From: DASWJQ01 sp964517315
Lineage (GTDB): Bacteria > Chloroflexota > Anaerolineae > Anaerolineales > E44-bin32
DNA length: 18,105 nt
Reading direction: 5' to 3'
NCBI GenBank assembly: GCA_964517315.1
Contig: CAZFCJ010000073.1
Location: 1-18,105, forward strand
Shown: positions 1 to 7,092 of the stretch, piece after piece
Layout: each line of letters begins with the position of its first letter
Numbering within the stretch: position 1 is the stretch's first letter
Notes under the pieces: model-generated
Database searches by the model: none
What the model was told of the DNA's origin: nothing
Seen by the model: only the letters and a program-made list of their open reading frames with translations
Made by a program: the position numbers and the translations under genes

Positions 1-64
1 TTGCTCCTGAAGCCAAAATGACTAGCGCTAACAAGCATCCGAGTAACCGCATGTACTTCCCCAT
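1..64 (-). CDS. Start of a secreted or membrane-anchored protein, truncated by the window edge
   Basis: Only the first 21 codons are in the window. Reading the minus strand from an ATG at 64-62 gives MGKYMRLLGC followed by a hydrophobic run LLALVILASGA. That is a typical export signal: short positive n-region, hydrophobic core, then small residues. A strong Shine-Dalgarno sequence, AAGGAGG, lies 7 nt upstream of this ATG (minus strand, about 72-78). A second in-frame ATG at 52-50 is possible but has no comparable site. The mature protein lies outside the window, so its function cannot be read. A substrate-binding protein for the importer at the other end of the window would have such a signal, but that is only a guess. 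No convincing promoter was found upstream. Confidence 0.6.
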   Translation of the reverse strand, partial: MGKYMRLLGCLLALVILASGA

Positions 65-79
65 TTCATTCCCTCCTTG

Positions 80-693
80 TTTCCTACAGTGCGCTAGACA
101 GACCGAGAGCTACGATGTGGCATGGCCATTCCCTATTCATGGTCCACTTTCGATAGACCCGGTGAAAGGTTTCGAAGTTTGGCAGGATTCCCCGAGTCGA
201 GTCGGAGCAGGACTGCGGCGTTTAGGTGCCTGGGAGTAGCAACGAACGCGAACAATCCGATGGAACCGTTAAAGATATTCGCGCAGACTGCTTTTCCGGC
301 TCGGTTAGAGAAATTTGGGAATTGAGCTACTTTGGTGCCTCCAACAGCTCAAGAGCGGATACTCGGGAATCTACCCATCCACGGAAGTAGAGAGAGCAGC
401 AGAAGGTGAAGGGCAGGCCGAAGAGGAGAGGAAAACGTCAAGACAACGTTCACTTCAGCCGAGGAATGATGATGAGATTGTCCCCCTTACTGATTCAGCT
501 AACATCCCATGAGAGGATGAAGTGGTGCCTAATACAAATTCCTGATGTCAGTCGCATTATCCAACAAAGCACGTAATATTGCAAACGAACGGCGTCCGAA
601 TACGACCGTGAAGCAGTTCATCTCCCCCAGCATAGAGGCCAGCGGAGTGAGGAGGGCGAATGTCAGGCTCAAACTGGGCACGCATCCCTTGCG
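80..693. other. Spacer without a recognisable gene
   Basis: This stretch lies between the acyl-CoA dehydrogenase stop and the start of the truncated secreted protein, both on the minus strand. Base composition is visibly more AT-rich than the neighbouring genes. Open frames here are all under about 75 codons and show no family motif or good ribosome binding site. It presumably holds the 3' end of the upstream transcript and the promoter of the secreted-protein gene, but no clear -35/-10 pair or T-tailed hairpin was found. A 5-bp stem (ACGCA/TGCGT around 680-694) abuts the dehydrogenase stop but lacks a T-tract. Confidence 0.5.
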
Positions 694-1848
694 TCATCCC
701 TCATCCCGGCCGAGCAGCTCTCGTGCGATGACAATGCGTTGGATGTGCGAGGTGCCCTCGTAGATCTGTAGACCCTTGATGTCCCGCAGGTAGCGCTCCA
801 CCGGATACTCGTTCGAATACCCCCGCCCGCCATGGATCAACACGGCCTCGTTCGCGGCGGAGACCGCCACCTCGGTGGCGAAGTACTTGGCGATCGAGAC
901 CGCCTTGGTGACCGGCTGACCCTGATCCTTCAGCCAGGCCGCCTTGTAAACCAGCATGCGCGCCGCTTCTACCCCCGAAGCCATCTCGGCTAATGAAGAC
1001 TGGATCATTTCGAAATCCCCGATTCGACTGCCGAACTGGCGCCGCTGGCGGGCGAATTCCACGCTGGCGTCGAGACACGCCTGCGCGACCCCGAGGGCGC
1101 CCGCGGCGACCCCAAGACGGCCGTGGTCGAGCGCGGACATCGCCACCTTGAACCCTTCATCCGCCCCCGCGAGCCGGGATGAATCCGGGATCTCGCAGTC
1201 GCGGAGCCGGATGTGCGCGTGGTCGGAGGCGCGGTGGCCCAGCTCGACCCCCGGCATCGGGCTGCGCTCGAACCCCTCCGTGTCCGTCTTGACCAGGAAG
1301 GCTCCAATCCCTTTATGGCGTAGCGCCGGATCGCGGGTGGCGAAGACCAGCGCCAAATCGGCGATCCCGCCGTTGGTGATCCAGATTTTCTCCCCGTTCA
1401 TTCGATAGCGGCCATTCACCTCCTGGGCCCGGGTCTCGAGGCTCGCCGCGTCGGAGCCCGCATTGGGCTCAGTCAGGCAGTAGCAGCCGATGAGTTCGCC
1501 GCTGGCGAGCCTGGGAAGATAGTCACGCTTCTGCTGCTCCGTTCCCCAGCTCAGGATGCACTGGGATACCAGGCTGGTGTGAACCGTCATGAAGCCGCGC
1601 ACCGATGAGTCGACGCGCCCCAACTCCTCGTACGCAAGCGCCAGTGAGACGCTGTCCCAGCCACCTCCGCCGTACTCCTCGGGCAGCGGCCCGCCGAGCA
1701 GGCCGGATTCGGCCATGCTCGGGATCACGTCATCCGGCATTTCCCCCTGCTCGTCCATCTCGCGCGCCCGCGGCGCGACCACGGACCGGGCGAACTCACG
1801 CGCCCGCTCCCGAACCCGCCGCTGTTCCTCCGTCAGCGAAAAATCCAT
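694..1848 (-). CDS. Acyl-CoA dehydrogenase
   Basis: A 384-residue FAD-dependent acyl-CoA dehydrogenase, the usual family length. The start MDFSLTEEQ (ATG at 1848) is the standard N-terminus of the family; the 25 arginine-rich residues encoded upstream in frame overlap the preceding gene region and are unlikely to be translated. Family signatures are present: YCLTEPNAGSDAAS and WITNG in the middle beta domain, and IYEGTSHIQR near the C-terminus, whose Glu (about residue 364) is the expected catalytic base. It would oxidise a CoA ester to the 2,3-enoyl-CoA and pass electrons to electron-transfer flavoprotein. It is the last gene of a minus-strand series and begins 23 nt after the Rid-family gene. 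In this setting the substrate is probably an alicyclic or dicarboxylic CoA ester from a dearomatised ring; a glutaryl-CoA-type role is also possible. The exact substrate cannot be read from sequence. Confidence 0.93.
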   Translation of the reverse strand: MDFSLTEEQRRVRERAREFARSVVAPRAREMDEQGEMPDDVIPSMAESGLLGGPLPEEYGGGGWDSVSLALAYEELGRVDSSVRGFMTVHTSLVSQCILSWGTEQQKRDYLPRLASGELIGCYCLTEPNAGSDAASLETRAQEVNGRYRMNGEKIWITNGGIADLALVFATRDPALRHKGIGAFLVKTDTEGFERSPMPGVELGHRASDHAHIRLRDCEIPDSSRLAGADEGFKVAMSALDHGRLGVAAGALGVAQACLDASVEFARQRRQFGSRIGDFEMIQSSLAEMASGVEAARMLVYKAAWLKDQGQPVTKAVSIAKYFATEVAVSAANEAVLIHGGRGYSNEYPVERYLRDIKGLQIYEGTSHIQRIVIARELLGRDEG

Positions 1849-1871
1849 CACACGCTCGCGCGCACCTTGCG

Positions 1872-2276
1872 CTACTCGACGACGGCCACGCCGTCGATCT
1901 CGACCATCGCTTCCGCGTCCCAAAGGCGGCCGATCTGCACCAACGTCATCGCCGGGAAGTGGCGGCCGAAAACCGACTGGTAGGCCTCCCCGATCTCCCG
2001 CGAGCTCGCCCGGTAGGCCTCCACGTCGGTGACGTAAATCGTGAGCTTGCTGAAGTCGCTTGGCTCGACGTCCGCGGCCCGCGCGGTGACCCGCAGGTTC
2101 TCCAGCGCGCCCTTGACCTGCTCCAGCATCCCCTGCCCCGGCTCGATCACGCCCTCGGCGTTCATCGCCGTGTGGCCCGCAAAGTGCACGACGACCCGGC
2201 CCTCGCTCCGGAACGCGTAGCTGAACCCGGAAGGCCTGGGCAGGGATTCCGGATTGACGGCCGTGTTCTTCGTCAT
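1872..2276 (-). CDS. Rid (YjgF/UK114) family protein
   Basis: A 134-residue single-domain Rid protein; family members are usually 125-135 residues. The start MTKNTAV at 2276 is preceded by GAAAGG on the minus strand and sits 7 nt after the crotonase stop, so the two are probably co-translated. The C-terminal family signature is clear: FPAMTLVQIGRLWD then VEIDGVAVVE. Enamine/imine deaminases of the RidA type have an Arg where this protein appears to have Met110 (PAM instead of PAR), so deaminase activity is not assured. Within the operon the attractive role is hydrolysis of an enamine or imine left after ring dearomatisation of 2-aminobenzoyl-CoA; 2-aminomuconate deaminases are a precedent in this family. 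A binding or chaperone-like role is the alternative. Confidence 0.88.
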   Translation of the reverse strand: MTKNTAVNPESLPRPSGFSYAFRSEGRVVVHFAGHTAMNAEGVIEPGQGMLEQVKGALENLRVTARAADVEPSDFSKLTIYVTDVEAYRASSREIGEAYQSVFGRHFPAMTLVQIGRLWDAEAMVEIDGVAVVE

Positions 2277-2283
2277 TGGCCTT

Positions 2284-3078
2284 TCACCGACCCTGAAAAC
2301 GGGGCTGCTGCTTTCCCTTGAACGCTTCATAGAACGCCTTGTGATCCTCGCCCATCATCATCAGCGCCTGCGCTTGGGCCTCGGACTCAAGCGCTGACAG
2401 GAGATCCATCGTCCATTCCGCCTCCACCATGCGCTTGGTCATCGAGAGGGCGAAGCTCGGTCCTTCCGCCAGCCGCCGCGCCAGCCGCTGCGCTTCGGGG
2501 AGCACCTGCTGTCGCGGCACGACACGGTTCGCCAGCCCGATCCGTTCGGCCTTGCCCGCCTCCACCTCATCCCCCAGCATGAGCAGTTCCAGCGCATGGC
2601 CCATACCGACGACGCGCGGCAGCAGATAGGCCGCGCCCATGTCGGCGCCGGTCAACCCAACCTTGGTAAACAAGAAAGCGAATTTGGATTCCTCGGCGAG
2701 AACCCGCAGGTCGGAGGCCAGCGCGATGACCGCGCCTGCGCCCGCCGCCACACCGTTCACAGCGGCGATGATCGGCTTGTCCAGCGTGCGCATGTTGCGC
2801 ACGACGGCGCCGGTCATGCGGGTGAACTCTAAATGTTCGCGCATGTCGGCCTCCAGCAGGGCGCCGATAATGTCGTGCACGTCGCCGCCGGAGCAGAACG
2901 CATTCCCCTCGCCGGTGAGCACCAGGGCCCGCACCTTCTCGTCCCGGCGAAGGTCCCTCAGCAAATCGCGGAACTGCGCGTACAGATCCAGCGTCAACGC
3001 GTTGAGGACCTCGGGACGCGAAAAGGTGAACGTCCCTATCCCGTCTTCGACTTCAAATTCGAACTCGGACACATTCAC
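2284..3078 (-). CDS. Crotonase superfamily protein (enoyl-CoA hydratase/isomerase-like)
   Basis: A 264-residue crotonase-fold protein, normal length. Oxyanion-hole segments are present: FCSGGDV (about 61-67) and NGVAAGAGAVIALASDLR (about 108-125). Aligned by eye to rat mitochondrial enoyl-CoA hydratase, the two catalytic glutamates fall on Val117 and Phe137, so it is probably not a classical hydratase. An Asp in TGADMG (Asp146) sits where isomerase-type crotonases such as PaaG keep a catalytic Asp. Isomerisation or ring hydrolysis of an alicyclic CoA ester, as by BadI-type enzymes, are reasonable alternatives. The start is GTG at 3078; GTG at 3072 is also possible because GAGGTG lies just upstream of it. 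It lies between the SDR gene (63-nt gap) and the Rid gene (7-nt gap). Confidence 0.9.
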   Translation of the reverse strand: MNVSEFEFEVEDGIGTFTFSRPEVLNALTLDLYAQFRDLLRDLRRDEKVRALVLTGEGNAFCSGGDVHDIIGALLEADMREHLEFTRMTGAVVRNMRTLDKPIIAAVNGVAAGAGAVIALASDLRVLAEESKFAFLFTKVGLTGADMGAAYLLPRVVGMGHALELLMLGDEVEAGKAERIGLANRVVPRQQVLPEAQRLARRLAEGPSFALSMTKRMVEAEWTMDLLSALESEAQAQALMMMGEDHKAFYEAFKGKQQPRFQGR

Positions 3079-3141
3079 CTCGCTTCTCGTGTGGACCGGG
3101 ATCGACCGGCGTGACCACCGGACGTCGGCGCCTTGCCTGTC

Positions 3142-3918
3142 CTAGAACATCACCGCCCCGCCGTCGATGTTGATCGCCTGGCCGGTCACTCCGGCGGCCA
3201 TCTCGTCGGCCAGGAGCAGGACAAACGCGGACACCTCCTCGGGACGGATCAGCCGCGCCTGGGGGCTGGTGCGTTCCAATACCCGCTGGGCCTCTTCCGC
3301 CGAGCGGCCCGTTTTCTCGACGATGTTGTCGACCGCACGGTCGGTCATGGGTGTGTCCACGTAGCCGGGGCAAATCGCGTTGACGGTCACTCCGTCCTGC
3401 GCCAGCTCCACAGCCAATGAGCGGGTCAGCCCGAGAACGCCGTGTTTGGAGGCGGCGTAGGCAGCGATATAGGCGCCTCCCACTTTGGCCGCGGTCGAAG
3501 CGATGTTGATGACCCGTCCGCTCCCCCGCTCGACCATGCCCGGCACAAACGCTTTGCACATATAGTAGGTCCCGGTCAGGTTGACCGCCAACGCCCGGTG
3601 CCAGAGCTCATCCGGATGTCCTATGAACTTGTGGCTTTCGGCCACGCCCGCGTTGTTGACCAGGATTTCCACGCCGCCCAACCCGGCCGTCACTTCTTCC
3701 GGCAATGCGGCCACCCGCTCCGCGTCCGTCACGTCGCAGTTCACGACCAGGGAGCCCCCGCCAAGCTCATTCACCTCCTCGGCCACCCGTTCGAGATCCT
3801 CCACGGTCCGGGCCGCCAGGGCCACATCCGCGCCTTCGCGGGCCAGATCCAGCGCGATCCGGCGCCCGATCCCTCGGCTCGCTCCCGTGACCAGCGCCAC
3901 CTTACCGTCGAGAGTCAT
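3142..3918 (-). CDS. Short-chain dehydrogenase/reductase, probably 3-hydroxyacyl-CoA type
   Basis: A 258-residue classical SDR. The Rossmann motif TGASRGIG is at 11-18, NNAG at 88-91, the active-site Asn at 113, and the catalytic Ser141, Tyr154 and Lys158 (YAASK) are intact. PGYVDTPM follows the active site and the C-terminus ends INIDGGAVMF, as in FabG-like and 3-hydroxyacyl-CoA dehydrogenases. The ATG at 3918 has a strong purine-rich site GGGGAGGGG about 4 nt upstream. An NAD(P)-dependent oxidation of a hydroxyl on the CoA-bound intermediate fits its place between the monooxygenase and the crotonase; reduction of a ring ketone is equally possible. Cofactor preference was not judged. Confidence 0.92.
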   Translation of the reverse strand: MTLDGKVALVTGASRGIGRRIALDLAREGADVALAARTVEDLERVAEEVNELGGGSLVVNCDVTDAERVAALPEEVTAGLGGVEILVNNAGVAESHKFIGHPDELWHRALAVNLTGTYYMCKAFVPGMVERGSGRVINIASTAAKVGGAYIAAYAASKHGVLGLTRSLAVELAQDGVTVNAICPGYVDTPMTDRAVDNIVEKTGRSAEEAQRVLERTSPQARLIRPEEVSAFVLLLADEMAAGVTGQAINIDGGAVMF

Positions 3919-3978
3919 TTGCCCCTCCCCAAGGCGCTCCGCTGGATGCGGTCTCAGCTTCAGGCTCCGGGCGAGACA

Positions 3979-5523
3979 TCACCAGCCTCCGAAGGGATCC
4001 CAATGAATGACCTTGTCGGGCTTGATCCTGTAGATCTGGCGGATTTCCCCTGGAAACCGCCAGCTCGGTGGATAGCGGTCACGCTCCAGGTAGCGCTGTG
4101 CGAGTTTATCGACATGCGCGTTTGCGCCTTGCTGTGTGACCTCCACAACCTTGCCGATCACCGCCACGTAACGGTTCGGATTCTCGGGGTCGACGATGTC
4201 GATCGCCACTTTGCGACGCCGCGTCATGTTCAGGTCCTTCTGCCGCCCTTCGGCGGAGTTAATGAGGATGCACTCCCCGTCGTAATCGGCCCACACGGGT
4301 GTGACATGCGGCTGGCCGCCTTTAAGCAGGGTCGCCAGGTGTCCATAGGCCTTCTTGTCGAACAGATCCAGGAACTCATGGTGGATGGGTCCTTCATGCT
4401 CCCAGCGCCAGGCTTCGTACCGCTTGACGAAGTCGGGGTCCTGATCCTTGAGACGCCGATACGTCACGCGGTTGCTGCGCGTCATCAGCTCGAAGGTGAA
4501 ACCCGGAGGAGGTAAATCCATATACTGCTCGACCTCCTCGAGCCAGAGAAGGCTGTCGAGCGCTGCGTCTTGAAACGAGTCGATCTTGAGCTTACGCCGT
4601 TTCTGGAATTCCTCAAGCGCGGCCTCCACGGAGTCCTTCTCCGCAAAGTAACCCGCCAGCCAAATGGCATCCTCGACGGCCAATTTCGTGCCCGAGCCGA
4701 TGGAGAAGTGCACGCTGTGCAAAGCGTCTCCGATGAGCACGACGTTGTCGAAATACCAGTGGGTGTTGCGCACCAAATCGAAGTTGTACCAGAGCGAGCG
4801 GTTCGAAATCAGCGGCTTCCCCTCGAGCTCTTCTTCCCAGACGTCGGCGAGGTACTCCGCCGTGGTCGCCTCATCCATCGAATCGAAGCCGGCGTTCGAC
4901 CAGGTCTCAGGATCGCATTCCACAATGAACGTGCTCATATCGGGCTCGAAGCGATAGCCGTGAGCGATGTACAACCCGTCATCGTGCGGCCGAAACATCA
5001 TGGTCAACCCGTCGAATCCTTTCGGCGTGCCGTACCAGATGTACTTGTTGCGCCGGATGTCGGTCTGCGGTTTGAACTCCTCTTCGTAGGAGGCGCGCAC
5101 TGTGCTCTTGAGACCGTCAGCGCCCACGAGCAGATCGCAATCCCGGAGGGCGTCCACGTCCTCGATATTGGTCTCAAAATGCAGATCGACGCCCAGCTGA
5201 CGGGCGCGGTCCTGCAGCAAATTGAGAAACGTGATGCGCTTGACTCCGAAGAAGTCGTTGCCGCCGACGGGGATCGTCTGCCCGTCCTTGATGACGACGA
5301 CGTCCTCCCAAGATTGGGCGATCTTCTCGATTTCTAAGTAAGATTCGAAATCGGCGCCGCGCAGGCGCCCTACGGTTCGCTGGGAGAGCACGATTCCCCA
5401 GCCGTACGTGTTGTGGGCCGGATCGCGCTCAAAAACACTCACTTCGTGGGCGCGATTGAGCTTCTTCATCAACAGAGCGAAATACAGCCCGGCTGGTCCT
5501 CCCCCGACGATGTTGATCTTCAT
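3979..5523 (-). CDS. Fused FAD monooxygenase (aminobenzoyl-CoA monooxygenase-like) and PPOX/F420-type split-barrel reductase
   Basis: A 514-residue two-domain enzyme. Residues 1 to about 372 form a class A FAD monooxygenase: dinucleotide-binding IVGGGPAGLYFA (5-16), GWGIVLS (41-47), the DG motif LLVGADGLKSTVR (131-143) and the GD motif GDALHSVHFSIGSGTKLAVED (265-285). The HFSIGSGTKLA form is the one I know from salicylyl-CoA 5-hydroxylase and 2-aminobenzoyl-CoA monooxygenase/reductase, not from kynurenine 3-monooxygenase. Residues about 380-514 form a split-barrel flavin-binding domain of the PPOX/F420-dependent type: YGHLATLLKGGQPHVTPVWADY, EGRQKD, VDPENPNRYVAVIGKV and LAQRYLERDRYP. In 2-aminobenzoyl-CoA monooxygenase/reductase the second domain is instead Old-Yellow-Enzyme-like. 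The ATG at 5523 is preceded by GAGAAGGAAA about 14 nt upstream. No aromatic CoA ligase is in the window. Domain calls are firm; substrate is inferred. Confidence 0.88.
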   Translation of the reverse strand: MKINIVGGGPAGLYFALLMKKLNRAHEVSVFERDPAHNTYGWGIVLSQRTVGRLRGADFESYLEIEKIAQSWEDVVVIKDGQTIPVGGNDFFGVKRITFLNLLQDRARQLGVDLHFETNIEDVDALRDCDLLVGADGLKSTVRASYEEEFKPQTDIRRNKYIWYGTPKGFDGLTMMFRPHDDGLYIAHGYRFEPDMSTFIVECDPETWSNAGFDSMDEATTAEYLADVWEEELEGKPLISNRSLWYNFDLVRNTHWYFDNVVLIGDALHSVHFSIGSGTKLAVEDAIWLAGYFAEKDSVEAALEEFQKRRKLKIDSFQDAALDSLLWLEEVEQYMDLPPPGFTFELMTRSNRVTYRRLKDQDPDFVKRYEAWRWEHEGPIHHEFLDLFDKKAYGHLATLLKGGQPHVTPVWADYDGECILINSAEGRQKDLNMTRRRKVAIDIVDPENPNRYVAVIGKVVEVTQQGANAHVDKLAQRYLERDRYPPSWRFPGEIRQIYRIKPDKVIHWDPFGGW

Positions 5524-5614
5524 GTGAAAGACTGTTTCCTTCTCTAAGGGCCATCCTTGACCTCTTCGACCTCTTACCGGCAGAGGACGGCCCGCTCTCC
5601 TTTTCTTTGGCCGG

Positions 5615-6235
5615 TCAGCCCCCTACGGCCGTCGGTTCAGAAACCCCCGCTCCGTCCCAGAATGCCTCCATCACCTGCTCAACCACCGCCCCCTCGCCGC
5701 CCAGGCTTCGAACCCCATAGGGCGCGAGTGCGACTTCGAGCAGTGCGATCAGCTGCCGGGCGACGAGGGTCGGATCGCCCGTACGCAAGTCGCCGTGCTG
5801 CATACCCCGCCGTACGACCCCCTCGATGATGTCCGGGAGCGCCTGTTGATAGATTTCGATGATCTCCCGGCGCATCGGATCACGGAAGGCGTTGATGTCG
5901 CGGCGCACCAAGTGCATCAGGTCCCGCTTTTCGGCGGGGATCGCCACGAAGGTAGACACAAGCCGCTTCAAGTTCTCGTAAGCGCTGGCCTGATCTTGCA
6001 CAGCGGACCGCAGAAGACGCTCCTTGCGGGCGAAGTCGGCGCGCAGCATGGCCACGTACAGCTCCGCCTTGCTGGGGAAATGGTAGTAGAGCGCGCCCGT
6101 GGTCACGCCCGCCCGTTGGGCCAGCTCGCGCATCGTCACGTCGGCGTACAGCTTGTCCAAGAACAACGCCTCGGCGGCGGAGAGAATGGTATGCGTGGTC
6201 GTCTGAGCGCGTCCGGTGTTGTCCGATTTCTGCAT
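5615..6235 (-). CDS. TetR family transcriptional regulator
   Basis: A 206-residue TetR-type repressor from the ATG at 6235 (MQKSDNTG). The helix-turn-helix is at about 34-60: TMRELAQRAGVTTGALYYHF then PSKAELY, which is a close family match. The C-terminal ligand-binding domain (about 65-200) is helical and unassigned. Upstream in-frame codons to 6277 overlap the divergent gene and are unlikely to be used. It starts 28 bp from a divergent creatininase-family gene and stops 91 nt before the fused monooxygenase, so it is well placed to control both directions. The likely effector is an aromatic acid or aroyl-CoA, by analogy with other degradation-cluster TetR proteins; that is inference. A palindrome overlaps its start codon. 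Confidence 0.92.
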   Translation of the reverse strand: MQKSDNTGRAQTTTHTILSAAEALFLDKLYADVTMRELAQRAGVTTGALYYHFPSKAELYVAMLRADFARKERLLRSAVQDQASAYENLKRLVSTFVAIPAEKRDLMHLVRRDINAFRDPMRREIIEIYQQALPDIIEGVVRRGMQHGDLRTGDPTLVARQLIALLEVALAPYGVRSLGGEGAVVEQVMEAFWDGAGVSEPTAVGG

Positions 6236-6249
6236 AGCTTTAAGCGATG
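6233..6249. promoter_or_regulatory. Candidate TetR operator between divergent genes
   Basis: CATAGCTTTAAGCGATG is a 17-bp palindrome with one mismatched pair (A/G at the fourth position of each arm). It covers the regulator's own start codon and lies 14 bp before the divergent ATG. Size and placement suit autoregulation by a TetR dimer. No second copy was noticed by eye elsewhere in the window. Confidence 0.45.
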
Positions 6250-6250
6250 A

Positions 6251-6256
6251 TAGACT
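6251..6256 (+). promoter_or_regulatory. Possible -10 element for a leaderless creatininase-family mRNA
   Basis: TAGACT fits the TANNNT pattern and ends 7 nt before the ATG at 6264, so transcription could begin at or next to the start codon. No Shine-Dalgarno sequence precedes that ATG, which agrees with a leaderless transcript. No good -35 hexamer was found at the matching distance. Confidence 0.3.
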
Positions 6257-6263
6257 GGGCAAG

Positions 6264-7058
6264 ATGAGCGAACCCATTCGCTACACCGACCTTGGGCCAG
6301 AGGAACTGCGCCGGCGCCTCGATCGCGCCCCCGTCGCCGTCGTGCCCTGGGGGGCGCTCGAATGGCATGGTCCCCACCTTCCATTTGGGCTCGATGGATT
6401 GGTGGCCGAAGGCTTTTGTGAGCGACTGGCCAGTCGCACCGGGTCGGTGCTTCTGCCCTCCTTCTACCTGCCCATCACGGCCCTCCCCCACCAGCAATCG
6501 ATCTCCATCCGTACGGAGACGGTCAGGCTTGTCTGGCGCGATCTGTTCGACGAACTGGGGCGAGCCGGCTTCCAAGTCGTCTGCCTGGTGAGCGGCCATT
6601 ACGCGCAGGGACATGAATGGGTTCTGGCCGAATCCGCCGAGCAGGCGAGCCTCGATGGGAAGGCCCTCGTGCTGGCAGGGACGCCGCTGAGCCTGCTCGA
6701 GGATCCCGAGCTTCTCGACCACGCCGGCCGCTGGGAGACCGCGCAGTTGCTGCAGTTCAGACCGGATCTGGTCGACCTCGAAGCGCTCAATCCGAATTCG
6801 CTTGGAGATCCCCATCGGTCGGCCGTCCTCGGGGACGATCCACGCCGAGCCTCGCGCGAGGAGGGCGCCCGGCTCGTCGAGCGGGGGCTGAATGAATGGA
6901 TCGACTGGATCGAGAAACTGCTGCAGGCTCATGATTCATCACCACTGATTGAACTTTACCAACGGCGCCGCGCTTCTTATCAATCGTATGTGGACCGCTA
7001 CTTCCAAGGTTCTTGGGAGCAGGCCATCCAAACCTGGTGGGAGCAGGCCGGTGGGTAA
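6264..7058 (+). CDS. Creatininase family amidohydrolase
   Basis: A 264-residue creatininase-fold metal hydrolase, the usual length. Metal-binding residues can be followed: WGALEWHGPHLPFGLD supplies Glu33, His35 and Asp44; SGHYAQGHE supplies His112; DHAGRWETAQ supplies Glu158. The ATG at 6264 is chosen over one at 6216 because the longer frame overlaps the divergent regulator and adds no conserved residues. The family hydrolyses cyclic or linear amides; the archaeal ArfB member removes a formyl group from a formamide. Convergence with tryptophan 2,3-dioxygenase (34-nt gap) raises the possibility that it deformylates N-formylkynurenine or acts on a related amide. That is inference; the substrate is unknown. 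Confidence 0.9.
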   Translation: MSEPIRYTDLGPEELRRRLDRAPVAVVPWGALEWHGPHLPFGLDGLVAEGFCERLASRTGSVLLPSFYLPITALPHQQSISIRTETVRLVWRDLFDELGRAGFQVVCLVSGHYAQGHEWVLAESAEQASLDGKALVLAGTPLSLLEDPELLDHAGRWETAQLLQFRPDLVDLEALNPNSLGDPHRSAVLGDDPRRASREEGARLVERGLNEWIDWIEKLLQAHDSSPLIELYQRRRASYQSYVDRYFQGSWEQAIQTWWEQAGG

Positions 7059-7092
7059 CCCCCCATCTGTTCGATCCTGGCCCTTCCACCGA

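Noticed and set aside
434..450. AACGT/ACGTT inverted repeat in the left spacer
   Set aside because: Five-bp arms with a 7-nt spacer are expected by chance in a 600-bp stretch, and it is not near a start codon.
680..694. Intrinsic terminator after the acyl-CoA dehydrogenase gene
   Set aside because: Only a 5-bp stem with a 5-nt loop and no T-tract; not enough to call.
545..763. Possible transposase remnant (an NKARNIA-like stretch recalled IS110 tails)
   Set aside because: The resemblance is a few residues only, an in-frame stop lies just upstream, and the frame runs into the acyl-CoA dehydrogenase gene.
3442..4515. Long plus-strand open frame of 357 codons
   Set aside because: It lies antisense to the SDR and monooxygenase genes, spans both, has no family motif, and its sequence is the kind produced by high-GC antisense frames.
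4570..5337. Plus-strand open frame of 255 codons
   Set aside because: Wholly antisense to the well-supported FAD monooxygenase; no domain signature.
3979..5523. Kynurenine 3-monooxygenase identity for the FAD enzyme
   Set aside because: Tempting in a kynurenine cluster, but the GD-motif region HFSIGSGTKLA is that of CoA-ester-type monooxygenases and the C-terminal reductase domain is absent from kynurenine 3-monooxygenase.
5559..5575. Direct repeat GACCTCTT twice, upstream of the monooxygenase gene, as an operator
   Set aside because: TetR proteins normally bind inverted repeats; a two-copy 8-bp direct repeat in this composition can arise by chance.
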